Shown: piece after piece, positions 1 through 11,195 of the stretch
Numbering within the stretch: position 1 is the first letter of the stretch
Layout: each line of letters starts with the position of its first letter
Origin: Oegoconia quadripuncta
Lineage: Eukaryota; Arthropoda; Insecta; Lepidoptera; Autostichidae
DNA: 64,000 bases
Assembly: GCA_949316235.1 (NCBI GenBank)
Contig: OX438744.1
Location: 36,514,778-36,578,777, forward strand
Reading direction: 5' to 3'
Notes under the pieces: model-generated
The model's database searches: none
What the model saw: the letters and a program-made list of their open reading frames with translations, nothing else
What the model was told of the DNA's origin: nothing
Position numbers and translations under genes: made by a program

Positions 1-425
1 ACAGTTGGAGTGTGGTGGAGTGTTCGGCTCTAAAGCCGAATTGCTCATCTCTGGGCTTGATATGTGGCTCGAGGTGACGCAGCAAGAGTCTCTCGAAGAC
101 TTTGGAGATCGTTGCGAGGAGGGTGATGGGCCGATAGCTCTCCGGCTTCAGGATGTTTTTCCCGGGTTTGGGCAGCATAATCACGCGGCCTGACTTCCAA
201 GAATGTGGGAAGTGTCCGGTGCGGAGGATGCCAGTGAATAGCCTTGCCACCGCTGCGATGGATCGCGGAGGTAGGCGGCGGAGCGCTTCGTTGGTGATTC
301 CATCTTCGCCTGGGGCTTTTCGCAGTTTGGAGCGCAGGATTTGCTTCCTCACCTGGGTGGGTGAGAAGATCACTGGGTCTTCATCGGGAGCTATCGGCGG
401 CTCATCGGTCCATCTCAATTCGATG
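1..425 (-). pseudogene. Jockey-like non-LTR reverse transcriptase fragment, cut by the window edge
   Basis: The minus strand reads in one frame through typical finger/palm motifs of Jockey/CR1-type reverse transcriptases: LRKAPGEDGITNEAL, then RVIMLPKPGKN, ESYRPITLLATISKVFERLL and EQFGFRAEHST at the left edge. The N-terminal endonuclease is not present upstream of about 425, and the catalytic YADD region would lie beyond position 1. No stop is visible in this piece, so it may belong to a longer, fairly young copy. It probably sits in an intron of paralogue A or just upstream of it. Confidence 0.85.
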
Positions 426-926
426 CGCAGACCTTATATTACTGTTAACGTCGTCACCGCGCCTTTTCCGGCGATACTAGCGCCACCAGGTTTACTTCCC
501 ATTACAAACCGCGTATTATGACAGTCATCTGACTGTCTAAATTATGAATTCTATCGCTGATTTATAGCCATCTACGACAATTTTTTTTGTTGCTCGCGTG
601 TAAAAACCCATGCTCTGCAAATTCAGTACACTCGGTCGACCATTATGCCTTTCTATTCTATTTCACTTATCTAATATGCCCTATTTTTTCCTTACGGTAA
701 AAAACTCATCCGGTATAAATCACAAGTACATATTCAGCCTATAAACGTCCGCTATTTGATGAAAGCCTCACGTATGGAGCGATTTTCATCGCTTTTGTTA
801 AAAGGATTCGCCGTAATCTCCACGAATTTATAGAAATATTCACAGACTGCGCCAAACTTTGTACACATTTGTAATGTCTTCATGTAGTTAGTGCCTTTAT
901 TGAACATCAACTTGTTTCGTTTCCAG
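426..926. other. AT-rich non-coding stretch
   Basis: No coding frame or recognised repeat stands out. It ends in a pyrimidine-rich acceptor (ttgtttcgtttccag) directly before exon A4, so it is probably intron of paralogue A. Confidence 0.5.
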
Positions 927-3900
927 TTGGAGGTGCAGAGGATCCTAAAGCACATACGGAGTGCGATAGCAGAGGTACCGAAGGATGATAATGACCCGAG
1001 GTTAGTGCTTGTTCTTCTAGCAGTGCATGCATGCAAAATCGATGATAAATAATTTAGTGTTTACTAAATGCCAAAAGACACGAAGGCTAAATTTAAGGCT
1101 AATTGATAATCCCAGTAAGTCCCAAAAAGTCACAATCCGCATTTCTCGATTGCGTGGAACGACGTGCCATTAGACTCATAGGTGATCATTCGATCACTGC
1201 TAAATTGCGAACCTCGAACATCGTCGTAAAGGGTCCTGTCTCTCAGTCTTTTACAGGATGCATTTCGGTGAGTGTGCGTTGGAATTACATAATCTTATTC
1301 TACCGTCGCCTTTCCATCTTCGGACTACTAGGCGTGGGGAGGGATTCACCCGTATGCAGTAAATATACCAAACATTTGCACTAAGAAGTTCGACTCTTCA
1401 TTCATAATACGAACTGCCAAGGCATGGATCTCCCTTTCGGCGTCAGTCTTTCCTGAATCCTACAACCTTAGGATCTTCGAAAGCAAAGTGAATAGGCATT
1501 TACTGGGATCGCGTGCTTCATCTTAGACCACATCGTCACTTTCCAACGGGTGAGATTGTGGTCAAACGCGTATCCAGTTAATCATTAAAAAAAAATGCCA
1601 GAACCCCAATTCCCAAAATTACACAACCTTAAAACTCCGGATTCCCAAAATGCCACAATTGTCCTTATTTTGTCATCATCATTTACATACAATACTTTTT
1701 GATTTTCTCGTAAGATTATCGTCTTCCTTTGAGTTTTCATACCCAGACCCTGACTGCTTGCACCCTGCTTGTATGCGAGCCACTGCTGGCGAAACATGAT
1801 GAAACTTCTCTAATTGCTAACATCTGATTTATGTACTATGTTTCTGCAAATAAATAATAATAATAAATATTTCGGACACTTACACCAATCATTTAGTCCC
1901 AAACTAAGCAAAGGTTGTACTATGGATACTAGATAACGGATAAACATACATAAATATTTATATAAACATCCATGACTCACGAATAAATGTTCATATTCAT
2001 CACACAAACATTTACCCGTCGCGGGATTCGAACCCGCAACCGTTGGTTTCGCTGACAGGGTCACTATCCACTACACCAATCGGTCCACTACACCAATAAA
2101 TTCATTAATGCAGTGCAGGGTTACTACGTAAGTGAATTGTATGGTATCTCTGTCTCATATCAACATGTCAGTGGATCGGACAGAGATGAAGGTAGTAGGG
2201 CAGGCCGCTGATTGGCCCAGTATTCTTCCAGACTAGCTTCCGTGACGTATTCATTCCCGAGCTATCAGCTGCTTCTGCGTATGATATTGGCATGTCCTCA
2301 TACGTTCTGTTCGTTTTTTACAGCTTGATGGTGGAAGTAAAGGTGGAACCGGAGCAACCAGCGGACCCGCTACAAGTCGACGGCTGTGGAGACATATCAT
2401 TGCATGTAAAAGAAGTAAGTGTTTATTGTCAACGGTCAATCCGAACGAAAAAGTTGTCAATGTAATGGTAATATATTTTTATAAAACAGTGTGGGACAAT
2501 GTAAACAACATAGGGTTTACGAATCGGAGGTCGCGGGTTCGATCTCCAGCGGGGCACATGTTTAGTATCTACTCTGTTTGGTTGGTGGTAAGGCATTTTA
2601 AATGTCCGCCTGGCTAGCTAGCCCAGGGAAAATACGGTTTGACCTCGGAAAAACGAATAACCGCGATTTTCTTGAAACATTTAATAAATTCTTGTAAATG
2701 TAATAACAATTGCTAAAAATTAAGCATTTGTAAGAACTGCAAGTACTAAATAAGTAACTAAATAAGCTGAAGTTGAAAATGTTATTTTTTTAAAAAAGCC
2801 TCAATTGATGGGTATTTCTTTAAATTAAAAACATTTAGGGAAATTATCGTTACAAAATATTAGCTCTCATTTTATTTCTTAACCAATCAGTTCAATCGCA
2901 AGAACCAGCGCATGCCCAGTACTAATCAATTCATTACACACATATTAAGCAATGCAGCTCGACGACATTTTCAGCTAAAACATATGCATGACTAACTATA
3001 ACATGCCTAGTTTTTTATCCATCAATAAGTTAACTGTGTTTAACAAAAGTCGACCTAATTACATATCAGTTAGTATTTATTGTTATTAAGATACAAATTA
3101 AAAATAAGATACCTCTATAAGACAGCAATTATATAAGTCGTAAGTGAATTTTGGGCGCTCCATCGAATTGAAAGCGAAACTAGCAGCTAAGAAGCTTGGA
3201 ATTCTCTCTAAGGTCAGGCGGTATTTCACACCAAAGCAGCTGCTGGAGCTTTACCAAGGTCAGATACGCTCGTGCATGGAATACTGCTGTCACCTCTGGG
3301 ACGGATCAGCCAAGTACCAACTGGCTGCACTCGATTCTGTGGAACGACGCGCCATAAGACTCATAGGCGGTGACTCAACGGTTACCGGCAAATTGCAAAG
3401 CCTTGAACACCGCCGTAGTGTTTTACAGGTTCAGTGTTTTACAGGATACATTTCGGTGAGTGTGCGATGGAATTGCACGATCTTATTCCTCCGTCCCCTT
3501 TCCATCTTCAGACAACCAGGCGCGGGGAGGGTTTCATCCATATGTTGTCAACATACCGAACATCCGCACTAAGCGCTTTGCTTCATCATTTATAATGCGG
3601 ACTGCTAAGGTATGGAACTCACTGCCCGCGTCGGTTTTTCCCGACACTTACAACCTTGGGATCTTCAAGTCTAGAGTGAATAGGCATTTACTGGGTGCGC
3701 GTGATACATCGTCACTTTCCATCAGGTGAGATTGTGGTCAAACGCGAAACCAATTTTTAATAAAAAAAAAAGAAAAAAAAGTCGGTTCTGAATGATGTCT
3801 AGCTAAGCTAATTTTTTACCGTATTTTCCCCGGGCTAAGCTACCACCAATCAATTAAAACGAGGGCGGAAAGTAGAGAGACGTGGTCATTACTCCACCAA

Positions 3901-5160
3901 CAAGAGCATAGCTCTTAAATTAAAGAACAAGCTACCACCATCTTATCTAATTTTGCCGCCAAACAGCAATGTTAATAGCATTGTTGTGTTCGCGTTGTCA
4001 AAGAAAAGATATCCAGTCTGCCAAGTAAGATGGGGTTTCCTGGTCAGTACGCTTTCACCTTCGGCCTCATCTTCACATAAGGTGTAATTGAGATCAAGTT
4101 CTAACCCGTTGAGCTTAAAAAAAGTAGGTACTTGGTGCTCGTGAGAGAGCAATGAGAGCTAAACGTGATGACAAACTTTTGGAGAGGCTAGGAGTGAAAG
4201 AACACAAAATCCATAAAGAAAAGTCTTTAATCGTGTCCATCTCTTTGATTTCCATTTCATTTTACGTTCTGAAAATGAATGAGTTTTATTTATAAATTAA
4301 GAGCGTCGTTGGCTCAGCGGTTAAGACGGGGTCTCCTAATTTGGGAGGTCCGGGTTCGATTCCCACGCTGGTCAGGTACCAATGAGTTTTTAAAATTTAA
4401 TTTAATTATGTGCATTTATCCGACTGCTCTAAAACGGTGAAGGAAACCATCGTGAGGAAACCTGCATGCCTGTGAAATAAAAATTCAAAGGCATGTGAAG
4501 TTCCCAACCCGCATTGGGCCAGCGTAGCGGACTATGGCCCATACTCCCTCATTGAATGAGGGAGTATGGGCCTATATTCCTGCAGTGGGATGTTTACGGG
4601 CGTCAAACACATTATTCATTCATTTCAAACATTTTTTTCTAATGCAGGAAGCTCTCGAAGACCATGAGGTACCAGATCGAGAAGAAGTTATGCTCGACGA
4701 CGAAACACAAATAAAGCTAGAAATTGATGAGGACTTCGACGCCGCAGTCCCTGGGTCGTCTACGATGCCAGTTGAACCACTGTATGTACCACGGGCGTCA
4801 AAAGTGCCACAGAAAAGACAAGCTGCCACAAGTATATGTAACTTGCCAAACAAGATACCACCTGCTCCACGCCCAGGGACGTCGAATGCGCCACAGAAAA
4901 AACAATTCGTTTCAACAATGACACCAAACGTGTCGCAGAAGAAATTAATACACAGAGACAACATACTTCACTTGCCACACCATTTACAAAGTACACAGTT
5001 TAGAGTGGCATCACAGGAGAGACAACTGCCTCCACACACGCCACACATAGAGATCGACGCTGGGAATATAATTATTCCACAGAAGAGTGAAATAGAGGAG
5101 ACACAGGACGCGACGAATTTTTTAGTGTTCAGTCACACTACTGCGGATGATGACTCGTAA
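927..5160 (+). CDS. Paralogue A of the THAP-ZZ gene family, last three exons
   Basis: Three exons are joined by good splice sites and matching phases: 927-1000 (donor gttagt, phase 2), 2324-2414 (acceptor tttttacag, donor gtaagt, phase 0) and 4648-5160 (acceptor aatgcag, stop TAA at 5158). They encode LEVQRILKHIRSAIAEVPKD, then VEVKVEPEQPADPLQVDG, then a 170-residue tail with the acidic TQIKLEIDEDFD and basic spacers VPQKRQ, APQKKQ and VSQKKL. Exon order, phases and residues match paralogues B and C, so the ZZ and THAP exons should lie left of the window. Introns carry a Jockey-like 3' end (1130-1588), a SINE (1861-2085), another Jockey-like copy (3148-3770) and a SINE (4301-4610). No enzymatic motif is seen; a chromatin or DNA-binding role is inferred only from the family's zinc fingers. 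Confidence 0.72.
1130..1588 (+). pseudogene. 3' end of a Jockey-like non-LTR element (copy 1)
   Basis: Encodes broken pieces of the RT C-terminal region (ERRAIRLIGDHSI; [12 protein letters not shown]; [17 protein letters not shown]) shared with 3148-3770, 36190-36960 and 52490-52760. It ends in a run of A after gtatccagttaatc, as expected for a 5'-truncated retrotransposed copy. Several frameshifts are present. Confidence 0.8.
1861..2085 (-). repeat. tRNA-derived SINE, family 1
   Basis: On the minus strand it opens with gaccgattggtgtagtgg (A-box-like) and gggttcgaatcccgcgacgg (B box), then a tail ending gtccgaaatatttatt. Family copies lie at 18979-19170, 53620-53812, 56015-56240 and 61327-61555. 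Confidence 0.85.
2505..2650 (+). repeat. SINE-like fragment
   Basis: Carries a B-box-like segment, gtcgcgggttcgatctccag, followed by a tail (ttggtggtaaggcatttt, cgcctggctagcta) that recurs at 5480-5520 and, in part, at 20440-20545. Non-coding; in the intron between exons A5 and A6. Confidence 0.55.
3148..3770 (+). pseudogene. 3' end of a Jockey-like non-LTR element (copy 2)
   Basis: Reads NFGRSIELKAKLAAKKLGIL, then MEYCCHLWDGSAKYQLAALD, then in other frames [20 protein letters not shown] and a poly(A)-rich end. It is the same family as 36190-36960 and starts at the equivalent residue (NFGRSIE). Frameshifts make it non-functional. It lies in the last intron of paralogue A, in the same strand. 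Confidence 0.85.
3920..4125 (-). repeat. Interspersed repeat, inverted relative to the copy at 5300-5520
   Basis: The minus strand carries aacgggttagaacttgatct and cttatgtgaagatgaggccg, which match the plus-strand segment at 5310-5500. The two copies flank the last exon of paralogue A in inverted orientation. Family not identified; probably a non-LTR 3' tail. Confidence 0.55.
4301..4610 (+). repeat. tRNA-derived SINE, family 3
   Basis: Starts gagcgtcgttggctcagcgg, has a B box at gtccgggttcgattccc, then a body with gtgaaggaaaccatcgtgag and a tail that includes cccgcattgggccagcgtag. A degenerate copy is at 9390-9675, and its tail is shared with the 5S-derived SINE at 13040-13285. It ends 40 bases before exon A6. 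Confidence 0.75.
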
Positions 5161-6870
5161 CTATGGAGGTGACGTCGTAGTGAGGTCTAGTGTGCCGTTA
5201 TGTGATTTATTGTTTTTAATTCAGTTTAAGTTAAGTCCACTCCACGAAATGACAGCCAATGGTGCAACCACTCAAGTAAATTATTATCCCAACTTTTTTT
5301 TTATGCATAACGGGTTGGTACTTGACCTCAGCCACACCTGATGTTAAGTGAAGATGAGGTCGGAGGTGGAAGCGTACTGACCCGGAAACCCCAACACATT
5401 TGGGGGACTGCCTATCTTATCTCTGACAACCGGAATACAACAATGCTGTTAACTTTGCTGCTTGGCGGCAGATTTAGATAAGATGGTGGTAGCTAGCCAG
5501 GCGGACATTTAAAATGCCCTACCACCAACTGTAATACTATCTATGACAATGCGAAAGTTTTGATGTTTGTTTGTTGCTCAGTCACGGCAAAACGGGTGAA
5601 CGGATTTGGACGAAATCAACTACAGCTTGACATTCTTGTTTTCCCTGTTAATGCTTTGTTTATGGGATATAATATGATTTACTTGAGTGGCATAATTGTT
5701 GATTTTCATAGGGTACCCCCTTAGCATCAGTGATTATTTTTAGTATAACAGATGATATGTGACATACATGTTGTTTCTTTAAGAATTATTTTCGTGGTCG
5801 AGACCTGATTATCTCATAAAGTGTATAAGCTAATGTAGTAACAGATTCCCGTGGGATTTGTTTTGGGATTTCAGGATGATATATGTTAATCCAGCAGTGC
5901 GAGAATAACTTGTCTTTTTGTAGCACAACTTCCGAACGAATACCTTGTATGGGCGGTGCGGGGAACGCGGTAGAAGATATTAGCCCTGAAAAAGATGCAT
6001 TTTAAGTTTTTTTAATTAAATAACATGAATTTTCAAAAGAATTCAATCATTCAATAAGGGAAGACTTATCAGTGTTTCGTCAAAAGTTGCAGAAGTAATA
6101 TAATATAAACAACTTGGAATAATATAATAACTTTAGATTTTTTTTTCTTCAATTCTGTAAATTATAATTAGATATCTTGTAGGTTACTACACATATTGTT
6201 TCAGTTAATAAATTGCCATCAAAAATTCACGCTGTTTTGCGGAGAAGCCTTAACTTAGATTTGCGTCATATGATTTACCCAAGACCTATGTAGCGTTCGC
6301 GACTATTTCTCAGTCGAGTTGTGCTGGTCGTGAAAATATTATCAAAATCCGTTCAGGCGTTGTAGCCTGATTGGGGAACAAACGCATTTATAACATTAGT
6401 AAGTTTTTGACATGTTGTAAAGGTCCGTTTCTTTTCTAAATAGATGATATATCCAATTTGTAATTCCAGTCAATTTTCTATGAAATAGTATTTTCAAATG
6501 TTTGTAATGTAGGTTTCTGGCATTTGTGCGTTTATTATCAAATGTATAAAATGCTCGGCGCTAGTCCTTGATGGTGAGGTTGGCTCACTGAACAATTTTA
6601 TATCTTCAGAAATATCATATTTTAATCGAAATAGGTATAACATTTGATACGTTATACTGTTGGTGTACCTAATAAAATAAAATAAAAAAAATAAACATTT
6701 TGTGCAATCTTCAGTTGACCGCGTAGTAATAAGTATTTTTAACATTATGATTAATCTTTGTTATATGTATTGCCAGACCGGCCTTTGAATTTTCGACAAT
6801 AAGGAAATATGCATGTGGGCACATTGTTGCATTTGTAAATATATTTTTTATCACTTTAACATTCGAGTCT
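5161..6870. other. 3' flank of paralogue A; old repeats
   Basis: Contains the repeat copy 5300-5520 (plus) and two degenerate copies of an interspersed repeat: 5545-5640 (cacggcaaaacgggtgaacg, a reversed orientation) and 6285-6405 (aaaatccgttcaggcgttgt ... gcatttataacattag). The remainder is AT-rich with no coding signal. I could not place a polyadenylation site for A. Confidence 0.45.
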
Positions 6871-6871
6871 A

Positions 6872-7016
6872 GGGGCTATATTAATAAATCGAATGTTGAG
6901 ATTGCGTCTCAGTCACAATACAATTTTTTTATACTGGTTTAATAATCAACTGACTCAAGTGTCAACTTAAGGTCATCTAATCTTGAGAAATATTAATATC
7001 TTATTAATACGGGCCC
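6872..7016. mobile_element. Short TA-flanked MITE (same termini as 47497-47838)
   Basis: Left end ggggctatattaataaatcg and right end ttattaatacgggccc form an imperfect terminal inverted repeat, with TA before the left end. It shares ends with larger elements at 47497-47838 and 48990-49445 but is only 145 bp, so it is an internally deleted or diverged copy. No coding capacity. Confidence 0.6.
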
Positions 7017-9389
7017 AAGACAAGAACGATTCTCAAAGTCTGAATCTAGATGTATATTTATTGCCTGTCTTGTCGGGAAAATAACAATAAGAATAATGTT
7101 TATCGAGCAAAACACATATTGAAACAATAACGAAGTAAGTCGAACCTTCGATCAAAGAAACCACAAAATTTCAATAAATATCACGAAATACTTATTGGCA
7201 TATTTAGAATTCCATTGTGTGAATTCTGAGGTGAGAATCATTTTAAAACGCGGTCCGCGATCTATCTAATTGTAAACTTTTCCGGGCGCATGCCTCTTTA
7301 CTACCAGCTTGAGTCGTGGAACAACAGACCACCATATGTGGTCCGTGGCGTTTCCATGTCGACACCTGTGTCGATGACACTTCTGAATACAGAGGTCACA
7401 GGTTTTGTATAAATTTTCTTAAAAACATATTCCTTATGATCGTTATTTTAGGTTTTTATGATATTGATTGTTAATTTGGCATATATACGTATTGTATGGT
7501 TTTTCAGCTGTTGTTTTGTATTTTATTAATTTTGCCACCTTTAGTTAACTGATTTTGAGCTGAGCAGTAACAACAATCAATTACCATCTACCAGATTTAT
7601 ACAGTTGATTTCGACGGCCGGCGGCCGACTTAAATGTATATAGGTTATTTGCATACCTACTATAAGATAACACTTTTTGAATTCAATATGCAGAACTTTC
7701 AGATGTACTTAACAATTAGGAAATTATTTGTGCTAACGCACGTATTGAATTCCGTGATGATATTTGCCTGGAAGAGATCGCTGTAAGCGATAAAGCCGCC
7801 TAATTTGTATAGTTTCTATAAGATATTGAAATGTATCTTCCTTATATAGCGTATTTGATTGATAGGTAGTAGGTAGTGCAAGCACCCGCCATCAGTCGTT
7901 CGGAGTCAATACGAAACGACTGTTATATATAACTTATACCTAATTAGAAATGTGGAGTTGCAAATGACCAGTTGCATTTTACTCATCCTGATTTTCTACA
8001 TCTTCTGTATTTGTTTATTAGAAAAAATAAGGTACCTACTCTATGTTTGTTGTTAAGCATAACCACCAGAGTTGTTTTAGAACATGGTTCGTCTTGTATG
8101 CTTAGATTTAAGTTGATGTTCCAGTCATTTGTTTCCTACTTGGTAATAATAAAATAAGTATGAGAATATGAATCAGTTTAATTTCTAAGATTACCTTCCT
8201 TTTTCTAGTGTTAGTTAGAGGGGAATGATTTTTTTATACCTAACTGCGGAGGTACTCATGTTGTTCTAACCGCCGATCTATACATAACGTAGTTATTTAA
8301 ACTTTCCAAGCTTTGAAACCAACGGGTTCGAATCCCATTAGGGGTACACGATGAATAGGAATATTTATTTCACATAGTTTGGGAAAATAGTAACCTGAAA
8401 TATTTAGAAAGTGATATTTAGATCAACGCAAATGCCGATTTAGGGTCCTTATTCGGCTCATCCTGGCATGAGCGTCTCGCGTCTTCGAAACCGCATCACC
8501 CAGCGAAGATTTCACCAACAATTTGTCAATAAGTCACAAAAACCCAGAATTAAACGTACTTTTTATGGCTACCTTAATGTCTCCAAAACCGCAGGTCCTA
8601 GCGAAGATCTAATAACACCATAGCTGTGTTGATACTAATGTCAAAAATAATTAAGAAATTTGTGACCTGAACATACAAGTTATAGAAATTTACGTAGAAA
8701 TAACATTATAAATTGAAAATTCTAAACGCCAAAGCTTAGGTACCAATTTTGTTAAATAATTGGAAAACGGCTGAACCAATCAAATAATTTCTATACGACC
8801 TCGCGGACACCGGCTTCCAAAAAAAAAACTCGCATTGGCTCAGCATCTGGAATTTACTTTATGTCTAGATATGTGGTACTGTGTATTATTATATGTACGG
8901 GAGGGAATTGGACGTTGTGTAACAAAATAATAACGACACATGTTTGTATATCAATATTTTACTACTTACTTAACCTTCATAGGAATAGGTGATGAATGAT
9001 TTGAACAGCATTTCAAACGGTAAGATACATTCTCACATGATAGTCACATCACAGTATAGATACTCGTAGGTACTCCTTGGTGAAATAATCTTCAAGAACT
9101 ATTACAATATGCGTCGTGACTAGTCTAGTCACCCTATAACAATTATATAATTACTAACACTGTGTTTCAAATACAGGTGGAAAATTTTCTTTTGTTACAT
9201 AGCGTTACTTACATACATTACTACTTCTTGTAGTCTGAAATAGATTACCTTTATAGACCTGCATAAAATACGGGAGGTTTTAATTTTAGTAAGTACTCAG
9301 TTGAAATATACATACCTATACTATAAAAGTACTATCGAAATCATTGATGACTACCAGAGTAAACTTAATTTATATTATGCCGGCCGGGC
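7017..9389. other. AT-rich intergenic DNA with small repeat pieces
   Basis: Recognisable pieces only: a non-LTR 3' tail near 7765-7865 (cctggaagagatcgctgtaa, then cttatatagcgtatttgatt) and a SINE B box near 8320-8345 (gggttcgaatcccattaggg). I see no gene. Confidence 0.45.
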
Positions 9390-9675
9390 TGCCGTGGAGC
9401 GTCGGTGGCTCCTTTGGGAGAACCGGGTTCGATTCCCAGGCAATTGAGCTTAAATTTAATTTAATTACTTTTGTGTATTTATCCAACTGCTCCTAAACGG
9501 TGAAGGAAAACATCTTAAAACCTGCCTGAGAAATAAAAATTCAAAGGTAGGTATGTGAAGTCCCCAACCCGCATTGGATCAGCGTGGCGGACTATGGTTC
9601 ATACTCCTTCATCATATGAGGGAAGGCCTATATCCCTGCAGTGGGATTGTTTACAGGCTGATGATGATGGACGGG
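9390..9675 (+). repeat. SINE family 3, degenerate copy
   Basis: Matches 4301-4610: ggagcgtcggtggctc, accgggttcgattcccagg, tgctcctaaacggtgaagga, cccgcattggatcagcgtgg. It ends in a small gatgatgatgg tract, as is common for these repeats. Confidence 0.7.
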
Positions 9676-10259
9676 CTGTAAAGGTATATCTGACTCAGAC
9701 TGTACCTATCTATGTAGGTACCTAAAGTTCTGTATTCACAGACCATCTTCTATAACATAAAAATTTGTCAAATGAAAATATATTTAGCGGGCAGGCTTAT
9801 GTATCATATGTATATAGCGTGCTTCAGGCGTGTTTGGGGCCAATGGCTGACTCTGAATGTATACTCGCTGAATGTAGTATACTCAAGATTTACACCCCAA
9901 AACTTGCATGTCCATACTGATATACCATTGAATAGTACAATGAAATTTATAATACAAAGCTTTATATATTTATAATATAGGCGTATGTACGAGTATGTCA
10001 TACAGGACCAACTTCAGTCTTATTATAATTTATCTAACATTCTCAAAAAGTATAATTTTCTCGTTTTCTCAACAACAATACTAGAAGGTAAGAAGAGTAT
10101 TCTACATGATTTTAGCTGCTTCCTATATGACGGTTACTGTCTGTACTCTCAAAAACGATTAATAAGAACGTGAATAAACTCGCATTATCGATATTATTCT
10201 GTACTTTTGCTGTAAATAATGTAATTCACTACTCAGATGTATTCACTTCAACATTTGGT
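9676..10259. other. Intergenic region, 3' flank of paralogue B
   Basis: No coding signal. A ctgtaaataatgtaattcac stretch follows the B stop on its own strand, but I cannot assign a polyadenylation signal with confidence. Confidence 0.35.
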
Positions 10260-11195
10260 TCAACTTGTCGTATTCTTATCGGTGAACTCATTTTCAAAAA
10301 CAGTATCTAAATTCTGTGCACTTTCAAGAGGCCTATTTATATTTTCAGCATCAATTTCTATCTTCATTTCATTTTCTGACGTCACTCCTCTGACATTTCT
10401 AACATTAGTTTCTAAGTTCGGTCCCTTTTGTGATGTCACTCCTGTGACATCTTCAATATCACTTTCCATGTTCGGTCTCTTTTGTGACGTCACTTCTGTG
10501 GCATGTCCAACATCGGTATCGACGTTCGTTCCCTCTTGTGACGATACTCCTGTAACATTTCCAGCATCGGTTTCCATGTTCGGTCTCTTTTGTGACGTCA
10601 CTCCTGTGGCATGTTCAACATCGGTTTCGAAGTTCGCTCCCTTATGTGACGTAACTTCTGTCACATTTCCACCATCGGTATCCATGTTCGGCCTCTTTTC
10701 TGACGTCACTCCTGTGGCATGTCCAACATCGGTTTGGACGAACATTCCCTCTTGTGACGTCACTCCGGTGAGATTTCCAGCATCGGTTTCTTCGTTCAGT
10801 ACTTTCTGTGTCGTAACTTCTGTATCGTTTGCTGTATTTCTTAGTAACTTAACTAGGATATTGTCAGCCGGTGTACGTGTAATTAGCTGTTCTTTCTCTG
10901 GCATATTTGATATTGCTGGAATGGACGCTCTTTTCTTCTTCAGCACTCTTGTCTTTCTTGCGACTATACGTCTTTCCTTTGAAATGTTTGTTGTTTTTGT
11001 AACTGAAACAGGCGGTGTTTCCTGATCGCCTAGTTCTCTAGAGGTGCCCAGAACAGCCATGTTATTGTAAGGCATGGAGGGAGCAAATTCTGAGTCACTC
11101 TCTATTTCCAATTTGATGAGGAGTTCCGTCTGACTTAAGCCGGGAGTCGCAGTTTGTTCTCGAGGTACGTTTACCTCAACCACCGGTTCGTACTC
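10260..11195 (-). CDS. Exon B6b: terminal exon with ~20-residue tandem repeats
   Basis: Acceptor gttaacag, then EYEPVVEVNVPREQTATPGL and 311 residues to the stop. The N-terminal third resembles A6 (IKLE-acidic motif, then a basic patch). The middle consists of about nine copies of a 20-residue unit of the form VTSQKRPNMETDAGNVTG, encoded by a 60-bp DNA repeat between about 10380 and 10800. The end, KIEIDAENINRP, aligns with HIEIDAGNIIIPQ of A6. Repeats are all 60 bp or multiples, so the frame is kept; this argues that the protein frame has been under selection at least until recently. Confidence 0.75.
   Translation of the reverse strand, partial: EYEPVVEVNVPREQTATPGLSQTELLIKLEIESDSEFAPSMPYNNMAVLGTSRELGDQETPPVSVTKTTNISKERRIVARKTRVLKKKRASIPAISNMPEKEQLITRTPADNILVKLLRNTANDTEVTTQKVLNEETDAGNLTGVTSQEGMFVQTDVGHATGVTSEKRPNMDTDGGNVTEVTSHKGANFETDVEHATGVTSQKRPNMETDAGNVTGVSSQEGTNVDTDVGHATEVTSQKRPNMESDIEDVTGVTSQKGPNLETNVRNVRGVTSENEMKIEIDAENINRPLESAQNLDTVFENEFTDKNTTS

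Noticed and set aside
5..521. Plus-strand open frames at the left edge
   Set aside because: Shadows of the minus-strand reverse transcriptase.
4620..4996. Minus-strand frames opposite exon A6
   Set aside because: Antisense shadows; the plus strand has acceptor, homology to B6 and a natural stop.
10237..11025. 262-residue plus-strand frame
   Set aside because: Antisense shadow of exon B6b produced by its stop-free 60-bp repeats.
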